Below, piece by piece: positions 53,722 to 63,451 of a stretch of 64,000 nucleotides of DNA. Positions within the stretch are counted from its first letter, which is position 1; the number at the start of each line of letters is the position of its first letter. This DNA is from Aeromicrobium fastidiosum. Lineage in GTDB: Bacteria; Actinomycetota; Actinomycetes; Propionibacteriales; Nocardioidaceae. The translations under genes and the position numbers were made by a program. The notes beneath the pieces are model-generated. The model was not told the DNA's origin and searched no databases. It was given only the letters and a program-made list of their open reading frames with translations. The stretch lies in contig NZ_JAGIOG010000001.1 in NCBI RefSeq assembly GCF_017876595.1, forward strand, positions 3,286,001-3,350,000, written 5' to 3'.

Positions 53722-55109
53722 GCATCAACCTTCATAGGGGCGGCAACCTGGCCACCTGCTGGTCGGCATCCGTCACGATAGAACGAAACTCCCTTGCAGC
53801 CCGACTGCCACGCCAGGACCAGTGCCGCTCTAATCTCGTCAGGCTGCGCTGAACTTGGCAGCAAAACCGTGGTGGACACGGCGTTGTCAACCTCCCGCTG
53901 AGCGGCGGCGAGAACAGCGATGTGGTCTCGCCAGGATGTGGCAGGACCGAGCGGCTCTATCCCCGGACTAACGCCCATCAGTCGAGAAATGCCCCCAGTG
54001 GGGGCGATGCTGGTGACGTAGGGACGATTACCGACCTCATCACGAGCGACTCGATTCATAACACTCAGCGACTCGGCCAAGAACTCAGTCGAGGCCTGCC
54101 CTCCATAGCGCAAACCCTGACGTTCGAGTGACGTTGCGAACCCCATGACTCCCATACCGATCCGTCGAACCGTGGTGTTGATGACCCGGTGCGCAACCGA
54201 CGGATATGAAGTCGCGTCGACGGCTGCGTCAAGCAACCGCGCCAAGGATCTGACCGCCGCTCTGAAGCCGTCCCAATCCTCTCCATCCTCGTTGAAGTAA
54301 GCGGCGAGATTGATACTTCCGAGATTGCAAGCATGGCCCGGCGGTAGGTATTGCTCGCCGCAGGGGTTGCATCCGTCGATGATGTCTGGCCACGGATCAA
54401 GGCGGTTGACGGAATCGATGAACGTCACGCATGGCAGCCCCGTACGCCAGATGGCCTCAACGAGGACATCCAATGCAGCGGATTGCGTTTCTTTCACCAA
54501 GCTGCGCATCTCACCATCGTGGATGTTCACCACGAGGTTGAAGTGACGTAAGTGCGACTCGGAACTGCATCGATCTGCCAGCAAGCCAATCTCAGCGTCA
54601 AGCGACAGCGACACTGCTGAAGCGGTCCGCTTCGTTCCCGTCCTCCGTGACAAATCATCCAGCGCGTACCCGACTTCGCTCACAATCGACGCGACATCGA
54701 CTGCACCTCCAGCACGCTTGGACGACCTTCCGAGGTTCATCCCCAGACCCGCCCCGGCTGCGACCCTCGCTTGATAAACGCCTGCGATCTGCGTTCCCTC
54801 GTCACTGACGCCGTGTTCATCGGGCGCTTCGACGTAGCAGCTCATCAGGTTGGCGTCGGCGATTCCCGCGGAGCGATAGATCTGTCCTGATGTCGACATC
54901 CGACCCGAGTCGATCAGGCTTCGGGCTTCGTCGCGAAAAGGAGCCTCCGTCAGACTGACTACACGGTCGAGAATGGTCGCCCACGGCTCGCCTGGGAAAG
55001 ACTGGAACCTACCCAGTTCTGATGATCGGACCGGCGACAAGAGCACATCGGCAGCATAACGGCACCAGCGATGCATCCCGTCGGATTCCGCAGACTCCAA
55101 CCGGACCAC
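53718..55109 (-). CDS. Compact class II (B12-type) ribonucleotide-reductase-like protein
   Basis: Start taken as GTG 55109, nine bases after GGAG; TTG 55124 is also possible. The 463-aa protein has the RNR catalytic set: SCYVEAP (first redox Cys, about 91), CNPCGEQ (Asn248, thiyl Cys250, Glu252) and CNLGSIN (second redox Cys261), spaced as N406, C408, E410 and C419 in L. leichmannii RTPR. IAPTGGISRLMGVSPGIEP is the phosphate loop, and WQSGCKGVSFYRDGCRP is like the class II C-terminus. Typical enzymes have 700-950 aa, so the allosteric N-terminal cone and other insertions are missing. It starts a four-gene overlapping cassette, and its A/T-rich codon choice is unlike the flanks. Not a normal housekeeping reductase by context. 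Confidence 0.75.
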   Translation of the reverse strand: MVRLESAESDGMHRWCRYAADVLLSPVRSSELGRFQSFPGEPWATILDRVVSLTEAPFRDEARSLIDSGRMSTSGQIYRSAGIADANLMSCYVEAPDEHGVSDEGTQIAGVYQARVAAGAGLGMNLGRSSKRAGGAVDVASIVSEVGYALDDLSRRTGTKRTASAVSLSLDAEIGLLADRCSSESHLRHFNLVVNIHDGEMRSLVKETQSAALDVLVEAIWRTGLPCVTFIDSVNRLDPWPDIIDGCNPCGEQYLPPGHACNLGSINLAAYFNEDGEDWDGFRAAVRSLARLLDAAVDATSYPSVAHRVINTTVRRIGMGVMGFATSLERQGLRYGGQASTEFLAESLSVMNRVARDEVGNRPYVTSIAPTGGISRLMGVSPGIEPLGPATSWRDHIAVLAAAQREVDNAVSTTVLLPSSAQPDEIRAALVLAWQSGCKGVSFYRDGCRPAGGQVAAPMKVDA

Positions 55110-55150
55110 GCTTTGCGGCTCCAACTACCTAAGGGTGGAAAGTCAGTGAC

Positions 55151-56374
55151 TCAGCTGGCGAGGGCGGCGTCCGCGTCGTGGCACGCCGAGGCGAGGCGCT
55201 CGACCGGATCGGCCAGCAGCGGCTCGAAGGCCAGCTCTGCGGCACCGTGCAGCACGGAGTCGCCGCCGAGGCCCGGCAGGGCCACGCGCACGAGCTCGCG
55301 GGGGGCCGTGAGGGCGTGCACCTCGAGCTGCGCCTCGACATCGTCCTGCACGAGCGGGAAGAGCGGTCGCAGGTAGCCGCCCAGCACGATGACGCGGGGG
55401 TTGAGCATGTTCACGATGCCGGCGATGCCGCGGCCGAGGTGTGAACCGACGAGTCGCAGCTCTGGAGACGCCCCGTGCACGCCCTCGAGGAACTCCCCCA
55501 GCGCGCCGACCCGCTCGGGCGGGCAGCCGATCGCCGCGGCGATCGCGTCCGCTCCGATCTCGGTCTCCCAGCATCCGCGCGCGCCGCAGTGGCACAGCTT
55601 GCCCTCCGGGTGGAACGGCATGTGGCCGATCTCGCCCGCGTAGCCGCCGGCCCCTTCGAGCTTGTGGCCGCTGACGATGACGCCGGCACCCACGCCGACC
55701 TCGCCCGACAGGTAGACGAGGTCCTCGACGCCGACCCCGGCACCGCGCAGGTGCTCCGCGAGCGCGCCGAGGTCTGCGTCGTTGCCCAGCACCGGGGTGC
55801 CGATGGCACCGAGCCGGTCGCCCAGGATCTGCGCGAACGGCACGTCGTGCCAGTCGAGGTTGGGCGCGAGCCGCACCAGTCCGTCCTCGGCCCGAATGAT
55901 GCCGGGCACTCCCACGCCGACGCCCACGAGCACCGAGTCGGGCTCGACGTCCTTGACCACGAGCCGCATGAGCTCGACGACCGAGTCGCTGATGGCGTGC
56001 GGGTCGTGGGCGACCGGCACAGGGCCCGTTGCCCGCGACTGGATGACCCCGCCGAGGCCCACGCGGGCGACCGTGAGGCCGTCGACCCGCAGGTCGACCG
56101 CCAGCACGTACGCACCGCTGCGGGCCTTGACGTCGACCGAGGGCCGGCCGGCGCCGAGCCGGGCGCCCGTCGGGGCGGCCTGCTCGGCCAGCCCCAACGA
56201 CTCCAGCTCGGCGACCAGCCCCGCGATGGTGCTGCGGTTGAGACCCATCCGCGTCGTGAGCTCGGCCCTCGACAGGCGGCCGGCGCGGTGCACGTGCCCG
56301 AGAACCGTCCCGAGGTTGTGCCGCCGGATGTCCTCCTGGTTCGTCCCGACGCCTGCGCGCCCGGCGGAGGCCAT
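55151..56374 (-). CDS. ROK-family regulator in the sugar transporter operon
   Basis: The 407-aa product from ATG 56374 starts 2 bp after the permease stop. It has an N-terminal winged-helix (RRHNLGTVLGHVHRAGRLSRAELTTRMGLNRSTIAGLVAELESLG), then the sugar-kinase-like domain with DLVYLSGEVGVGAGVIVSGH, GEIGHMPFHP and the zinc motif CHCGARGCWET. It is a second ROK protein, distinct in sequence from XylR at 49330. It probably regulates the transporter operon from which it is expressed, responding to xylose or another aldose. Confidence 0.88.
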   Translation of the reverse strand: MASAGRAGVGTNQEDIRRHNLGTVLGHVHRAGRLSRAELTTRMGLNRSTIAGLVAELESLGLAEQAAPTGARLGAGRPSVDVKARSGAYVLAVDLRVDGLTVARVGLGGVIQSRATGPVPVAHDPHAISDSVVELMRLVVKDVEPDSVLVGVGVGVPGIIRAEDGLVRLAPNLDWHDVPFAQILGDRLGAIGTPVLGNDADLGALAEHLRGAGVGVEDLVYLSGEVGVGAGVIVSGHKLEGAGGYAGEIGHMPFHPEGKLCHCGARGCWETEIGADAIAAAIGCPPERVGALGEFLEGVHGASPELRLVGSHLGRGIAGIVNMLNPRVIVLGGYLRPLFPLVQDDVEAQLEVHALTAPRELVRVALPGLGGDSVLHGAAELAFEPLLADPVERLASACHDADAALAS

Positions 56375-56376
56375 GG

Positions 56377-57639
56377 TTACAGGCCTGAAGCGGAACGCCG
56401 CCTGCGCGAGATGGCATCGACGCTGGCCGCGAGGAGCAGCACGCCACCCGTGACGACGTAGTTGATCCACGACGCCTGCGCGAGCAGACCCAGACCGTTG
56501 GCGATCGTCGCGATCACGAGACCTCCGACGACGGCGTTGGACGCCTTGCCCTTGCCGCCGAAGAGGCTCGTGCCACCGATGACGGCTGCGCCGACCGCGT
56601 ACAGCAGCGTGTTGCCGCCACCCGAGGCGGTCGACACCTTGCCACCGTAGGAGGCCAGGACGATGCCGCTGACGACCGCCATGGTCGTGCACATCATGAA
56701 CACCGAGATGCGGATGCGATCGACGTTGATGCCGGCACGACGAGCGGCCTCGGCGTTGCCACCGACGGCGTAGACGTGACGTCCCCACGTGGTGCGGCCG
56801 AGCGCGAACGTCCAGGCGATCAGCAGGACGACGACCAGCGGGATGACGTACGGGATGCCCTTGATCGGGAAGTTCGCGTTGACGCTGCGGTTCTGGTTGA
56901 GCACGAGCGTGATGCCCAGCAGGACGACCGCGAGCGCCACGATCTGCAGGGCGACGACGGCCATCGGCTGGTGCTGCAGGTTCTGGGCGACTTTGCGACG
57001 GTGCTGCAGCAGGCGCAGCGCGGCGAACACGGCGATGATGACGATGGCCGCGATCCAGCCGGCCGCGACACTCATGTTGTTGTTGGCGATGCCGCTGATG
57101 ACCGGCTGGTTGATGCGGACGGACCCGCCCTCGCCGATCAGCTTGAGCAGGACGCCCTGCAGACCCAGGAAGAACGCCAGGGTCACGACGAACGACGGGA
57201 TGCCGAGCTTCGCCACGAGCACGCCCGTGACGATGCCGATGACGGCACCCGTCAGCAGGCCGGCGATGACGGCGACGCCCCAGCCCTGGCCGTGGTCGAC
57301 GATGAGCAGGCCCATGACGGCGGCACCGGTGCTGCCCGCGACGCCGGCGGACAGGTCGATGTCGCCCAGCAGCAGCACCGGGACGAGCGCCATGGCCAGG
57401 ATGATGATCGAGCCGGCCTGCGTCGCCAGGTTGGCCATGTTGAGGTTCGACAGGAACCGGTCGTTGGCGATGCCGAAGACGATGAACAGCACGACGAGGC
57501 CGAGGATCGAGGGAAGCGCCCCCATGTCGCCGCCGCGCACGCGCTGGACGTAGGCCCTGGCGGAGTCGCCGAGGGTGTTCGACTGCGTGAGGTCGTTGGC
57601 GAAGCCCGCCTGCTCGGCGTCGGTGATGATGTCGGTCAT
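56377..57639 (-). CDS. xylH: Sugar ABC transporter permease (XylH/RbsC type)
   Basis: The 420-aa CUT2 permease has about ten transmembrane helices. Characteristic segments: LATQAGSIIILAMALVPVLLLGDIDLSAGVAGSTGAAVMGLLI, AKLGIPSFVVTLAFFLGLQGVLL, YAVGGNAEAARRAGINVDRIRISVFMMCTTMAVVSGIVLAS (the EAA-like cytosolic loop) and LLYAVGAAVIGGTSLFGGKGKASNAVVGGLVI. The size and NAEAARRAGI loop match XylH. It lies 16 bp after the ATPase gene. Xylose is the likely substrate because of the adjacent xyl genes. Confidence 0.9.
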   Translation of the reverse strand: MTDIITDAEQAGFANDLTQSNTLGDSARAYVQRVRGGDMGALPSILGLVVLFIVFGIANDRFLSNLNMANLATQAGSIIILAMALVPVLLLGDIDLSAGVAGSTGAAVMGLLIVDHGQGWGVAVIAGLLTGAVIGIVTGVLVAKLGIPSFVVTLAFFLGLQGVLLKLIGEGGSVRINQPVISGIANNNMSVAAGWIAAIVIIAVFAALRLLQHRRKVAQNLQHQPMAVVALQIVALAVVLLGITLVLNQNRSVNANFPIKGIPYVIPLVVVLLIAWTFALGRTTWGRHVYAVGGNAEAARRAGINVDRIRISVFMMCTTMAVVSGIVLASYGGKVSTASGGGNTLLYAVGAAVIGGTSLFGGKGKASNAVVGGLVIATIANGLGLLAQASWINYVVTGGVLLLAASVDAISRRRRSASGL

Positions 57640-57655
57640 GAGTGTCTCCCCGCGG

Positions 57656-58435
57656 TCAGACGGTGGTGGACGGGGCTGCGGCCACGTCGAGGTCGGATGA
57701 GGTGCCGGTCGTGATGAGCTCGACGACCTGACGGGACGTGACGTCCTTCGTCGCGACGTCGGCGGCCACGCGACCGAGGTAGAGGGCCGTGATGCGGTCG
57801 GCGACCTCGAAGACGTCGGTGAGGTTGTGCGAGATCAGCAGCACGCCCACGCCGGAGTCGGCGAGACGTCGCACGAGGTCGAGCACCTGACGGGTCTGGG
57901 CCACGCCGAGTGCGGCGGTCGGCTCGTCGAGCAGGACGACCTTGGAGTTCCACAGCACCGACTTCGCGATCGCGACGGTCTGGCGCTGACCTCCCGAGAG
58001 GCTCGAGACGCTCTGGCGCACGGACTTGACGGTGCGCACCGAGAGCGACTTCAGCGCCTCACGGGCCTGCGACTCCATCGTGGTCTCGTCGAGGACGATG
58101 CCGTTCTTCTTCTCACGGCCGAGGAACATGTTCTCGACGATGTCGAGGTTCTCGCACAGGGCGAGATCCTGGTAGACGACCTCGATGCCGAGGGCAGAGG
58201 CGTCCTTGGGGCCGTGCACCGTGACGGGCTTGCCCTCGAAGAGGTACTCACCGTTGTCGGCCGCGTACGTGCCGGAGATGGTCTTGACGAGCGTCGACTT
58301 GCCCGCGCCGTTGTCGCCGACGAGGGCGGTGACCTGCCCGGGGTAGATGGCCAGGTCGACGTCGTGCAGGACGTGGACGACGCCGAAGCTCTTGTTGACT
58401 CCGCGCAGCTGCAGGAGTGGGGTCGTGTCGCTCAT
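57656..58435 (-). CDS. Single-domain sugar ABC transporter ATPase
   Basis: The 259-aa protein energises the permease. Walker A is GDNGAGKST (about 39-47), the Q-loop VVYQDLALCENLD follows, then LSSLSGGQRQTVAIAKSVLWNSKVVLLDEPTAALG (signature and Walker B) and the H-loop LLISHNL. Most CUT2 ATPases (XylG, RbsA) are fused double domains of about 500 aa; this is the single-domain (FrcA-like) type, so it should work as a homodimer. It lies 136 bp after the binding-protein gene, separated by a hairpin. Confidence 0.9.
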   Translation of the reverse strand: MSDTTPLLQLRGVNKSFGVVHVLHDVDLAIYPGQVTALVGDNGAGKSTLVKTISGTYAADNGEYLFEGKPVTVHGPKDASALGIEVVYQDLALCENLDIVENMFLGREKKNGIVLDETTMESQAREALKSLSVRTVKSVRQSVSSLSGGQRQTVAIAKSVLWNSKVVLLDEPTAALGVAQTRQVLDLVRRLADSGVGVLLISHNLTDVFEVADRITALYLGRVAADVATKDVTSRQVVELITTGTSSDLDVAAAPSTTV

Positions 58436-58528
58436 GGTGAGCCTTCCGGGTGCGGTTCCGAGATGGGGCTTGGTGCTGGGTTGGTGCTGGGTCGTGCTGG
58501 GGTCGTACGAGGTGGTGCGGACAGCAGC

Positions 58529-58565
58529 GGGTGCGGCCCACCGAGGTCGTCGGTGGGCCGCACCC
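58529..58565 (-). terminator. Hairpin between binding-protein and ATPase genes
   Basis: Perfect 16-base arms (GGGTGCGGCCCACCGA at 58529-58544, its complement at 58550-58565) around a 5-base loop. It lies 7 bp past the stop of the binding-protein gene and within the transporter operon. It probably attenuates transcription or protects the 3' end, so that binding protein is made in excess over ATPase and permease. Confidence 0.75.
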
Positions 58566-58571
58566 CTTGTG

Positions 58572-59681
58572 CTACTTGACGCCGTTCTCCTCGCAGAGCT
58601 TCGCGAAGTCGGCCGTGCAGATGTCGGAGGCCTTCAGGTCTCCGGCGTCCACGACAGCCTGGATGTTGCTCTTGTCGATCGACACGGGGTCGAGCAGGAT
58701 GGCCGGGACCTCACGCTTGCCGGTCTCGTCCTCGACCGTGCCGGTGGTCTCGGGCTTGTCGCCCTTGACCATCGCGATGGCGGCCTCGGCGAGTGCCTTG
58801 GCCTGGCCCGTGGCCGACTTCTGGATCGTCATGCACTGGTCACCCGTGAGGATGTTCTGCAGACCCTCGATCGAGGCGTCCTGACCCGTGACCGGAACCT
58901 TGCCGTTCTGGCCGTTCTTCTTCAGGATCGAGATGACACCGCCCGCGAGGCCGTCGTTGGCCGCGTACACGCCGTCGACCTTGCCGCTGACCTTCGTGTA
59001 CAGCTGCTCGAAGATCGTGACGGCCTTGTCGTTGTCCCAGTCGGGGACGGCCTGCTCGGCGACGTTCTTGTAGGTCGAGACCTTGTCGAGGACGCTGTGC
59101 GCACCCTGGCTGAACAGCGTCGCGTTGTTGTCGGTCGGCGAGCCGTTCAAGTAGATGAGGTTGGCGTCGGTCTTCTTGTCGGCCTCGAGGCACTTCTGGA
59201 GACCCTCGCCCTGCAGGGCCCCGACCTTGCTGTTGTCGTACGAGATGTAGACGTCGGCCGAGCCACCGAGGGTCAGACGGTCGTAGTCGATCGTCTTGAC
59301 GCCCTGCTTGGCCGCCTTGGCCTCGATGGCCGCACCCGAGTCGGAGTCGAGGTTGACGATCGCGAGGACCGTGACACCGTCGGTGATCATGCCGTCGGCG
59401 ATGGTCGCCATCTTGTCCGCGTCGCCCTCGGCGTTCTGAATGTCCGACTCGACGCCGGCGGCGTCGAAGGCGGCCTTGAGCGCCGGCTTGTCGGCGCTCT
59501 CCCAGCGGACGGACGACTTGGTGTCCGGGAGGATGACGCCGATCTTGCCCTCGACCTTGCTGCCACCGCCGCCGTTGCCGCCGTCGCTGCCAGCGCTGTC
59601 GCTGCTGCTGCCGCCGCACGCGCTGAGCGCGAGCGTCGCACCCATGACCGTGGCCAGCACGAGATTGCGTGTCCGCTTCAC
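58572..59681 (-). CDS. xylF: Sugar ABC transporter substrate-binding lipoprotein (XylF-like)
   Basis: The 369-aa product is read from GTG 59681, which follows GGAGG by ten bases. The lipoprotein signal is VKRTRNLVLATVMGATLALSACGG, with the lipobox LSAC. A glycine-rich linker follows, then a type I periplasmic-binding fold: KIGVILPDTKSSVRWESADKPALKAAF, DGVTVLAIVNLDSDSGAAI, DYDRLTLGGSADVYISYDNSKVG, YLNGSPTDNNATLFSQGA and VPVTGQDASIEGLQNILTGDQCMTI. DRLTLG and NNATLF resemble the xylose-contact loops of XylF. It is the first gene of the transporter operon. Confidence 0.88.
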   Translation of the reverse strand: MKRTRNLVLATVMGATLALSACGGSSSDSAGSDGGNGGGGSKVEGKIGVILPDTKSSVRWESADKPALKAAFDAAGVESDIQNAEGDADKMATIADGMITDGVTVLAIVNLDSDSGAAIEAKAAKQGVKTIDYDRLTLGGSADVYISYDNSKVGALQGEGLQKCLEADKKTDANLIYLNGSPTDNNATLFSQGAHSVLDKVSTYKNVAEQAVPDWDNDKAVTIFEQLYTKVSGKVDGVYAANDGLAGGVISILKKNGQNGKVPVTGQDASIEGLQNILTGDQCMTIQKSATGQAKALAEAAIAMVKGDKPETTGTVEDETGKREVPAILLDPVSIDKSNIQAVVDAGDLKASDICTADFAKLCEENGVK

Positions 59682-59745
59682 ACAGACCGCCTCCAATTCA
59701 TCCGGTAGTGCGTTCTGGTCGAGGATGTTTCGCCCACGTAACGCG

Positions 59746-59806
59746 TTTGTTGTTTGGGACAACGTATAGCGTGTCGGGGGTCACGTCCAGCAACTCGGAC
59801 AACAAA
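59746..59806. promoter_or_regulatory. Operator-like inverted repeats upstream of the xylF-like gene
   Basis: TTTGTTGT at 59746-59753 and ACAACAAA at 59799-59806 are inverted copies 53 bp apart, about five helical turns. The left copy is also part of a 15-bp near palindrome, GTTGT-N5-ACAAC (59749-59763). A possible minus-strand -10 TATACG with a TTGCTG -35 lies between. The layout suggests a looping repressor, most simply the ROK protein at 55151. Confidence 0.42.
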
Positions 59807-59843
59807 TTCACGTCGGTCCTGATTTTTTGTCGGGAGCGGACGC

Positions 59844-59884
59844 CCCGACGGGGGCACCGCCGTGTCGGCGATGCCCCCGTCGGG
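59844..59884 (-). terminator. Terminator hairpin of the aconitase gene
   Basis: CCCGACGGGGGCA (59844-59856) pairs perfectly with TGCCCCCGTCGGG (59872-59884) around a 15-base loop. It begins 30 bp past the aconitase stop on the minus strand. A run of T on the plus strand just beyond (GATTTTTTG at 59821) lies on the opposite side and is not a U-tract for this direction. Confidence 0.75.
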
Positions 59885-59914
59885 TCTGTGACCTGCGCAG
59901 ATGCAGGTGCGATG

Positions 59915-62593
<2,679 letters not shown>

Positions 62594-62679
62594 CGTCATT
62601 CTCCTTCGCGAGGTCTGTTCCATCCTGCCCAGCGGCGCCTCACGGCGCACGGTCAGGCTCACCTAACCCCGGGTCCACG

Positions 62680-62703
62680 ATGTATCTTGATATCAAGATA
62701 CAT
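62680..62703. promoter_or_regulatory. Perfect 24-bp palindrome upstream of acnA
   Basis: Two 12-base half-sites (ATGTATCTTGAT and its complement) meet without a spacer. The palindrome lies 87 bp before the acnA start, between acnA and the RDD gene, in the acnA promoter region. Its A/T content stands out in a 70% GC neighbourhood. Such a perfect operator suggests a dimeric repressor. The TetR-type AcnR of corynebacteria recognises a different sequence, so the regulator is unknown. Confidence 0.6.
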
Positions 62704-62734
62704 GATGTCGAGACGATTCACACGTCGCGGCGGG

Positions 62735-63442
62735 TCAGAACAGGTCGGGGAACCGCAGGACCTGGGCGAAGAACGCGATGTACGTCAGCGCGACCGTCAG
62801 CAGGCCCACGACCCCCAGCACCTCGATGACGGTCAGCAGGCGGCTGCGTCGCTCGGACGTCACGGCGGTCTCCCCCACACCGAGCACGACACGGGTGCGC
62901 GTGAGGCGGTCGGCGAGGCCCCTGTCGGTCGACAGCAGGATCGGGACGACCAGCACCAGCAGCGCGACGTAGGCCGCTCCCCCGACGTGCCACGCATCGG
63001 GCGTCAGGCGCCGCAGCACGGTCGGCAGACCGATCGGGATCGCCGCCGCGGCCAGGTCGAGCAGCACCGCCATGACGAGTCCGCGCAGCAGGCCGCGCGC
63101 CGCGCCGGTGGGCGCACCCGTGACGGTGTCGACCACGGCGATGCCGACGCGGTGCTTGCCGACGCTGTGACCCCGGATGCCTTGGCGCAGACCGTTGTTG
63201 ACGATCACGAACAGCTCGCCCACGATGAGCCCCGCGAGGATCAGGTGGTCCGACAGGGTGACCGACCAGAAGTCGCGGGTCGAGCTGTCGTCGACCGCGA
63301 GCTGCACGATCTCGACCGCGAAGTAGATCAGCGCACCGGTCGAGAAGGCGGCGCTGAACAGCAGCGCGTCCTGCCCGAGCGCCTCGCGACGCAGCTGCTT
63401 GACGGCACGTCGGTCGGTCGAGATGTCGGTCGATTCGGTCAT
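62735..63442 (-). CDS. RDD family membrane protein
   Basis: The 235-aa protein has about five hydrophobic helices (ALLFSAAFSTGALIYFAVEIV, LILAGLIVGELFVIVNN, LVMAVLLDLAAAAIPI, VALLVLVVPILLS, VLGVVGLLTVALTYIAFFAQ). The RDD-like elements are GIRGHSVGKHRVGIAVVDTVTG (the helix-end Arg-containing motif) and TDRGLADRLTRTRVV. RDD proteins are small membrane proteins, some of which act in ion exchange; this one is unassigned. It starts 9 bp after the 63452 gene, so they are likely co-transcribed. Function unknown. Confidence 0.75.
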   Translation of the reverse strand: MTESTDISTDRRAVKQLRREALGQDALLFSAAFSTGALIYFAVEIVQLAVDDSSTRDFWSVTLSDHLILAGLIVGELFVIVNNGLRQGIRGHSVGKHRVGIAVVDTVTGAPTGAARGLLRGLVMAVLLDLAAAAIPIGLPTVLRRLTPDAWHVGGAAYVALLVLVVPILLSTDRGLADRLTRTRVVLGVGETAVTSERRSRLLTVIEVLGVVGLLTVALTYIAFFAQVLRFPDLF

Positions 63443-63451
63443 GGCAGGTTC

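Noticed and set aside
51410-55150. Direct repeats or a transposase flanking the RNR-like cassette
   Set aside because: I compared the edges by eye and found only short chance matches such as CTGAGTC; no insertion sequence or recombinase is encoded there.
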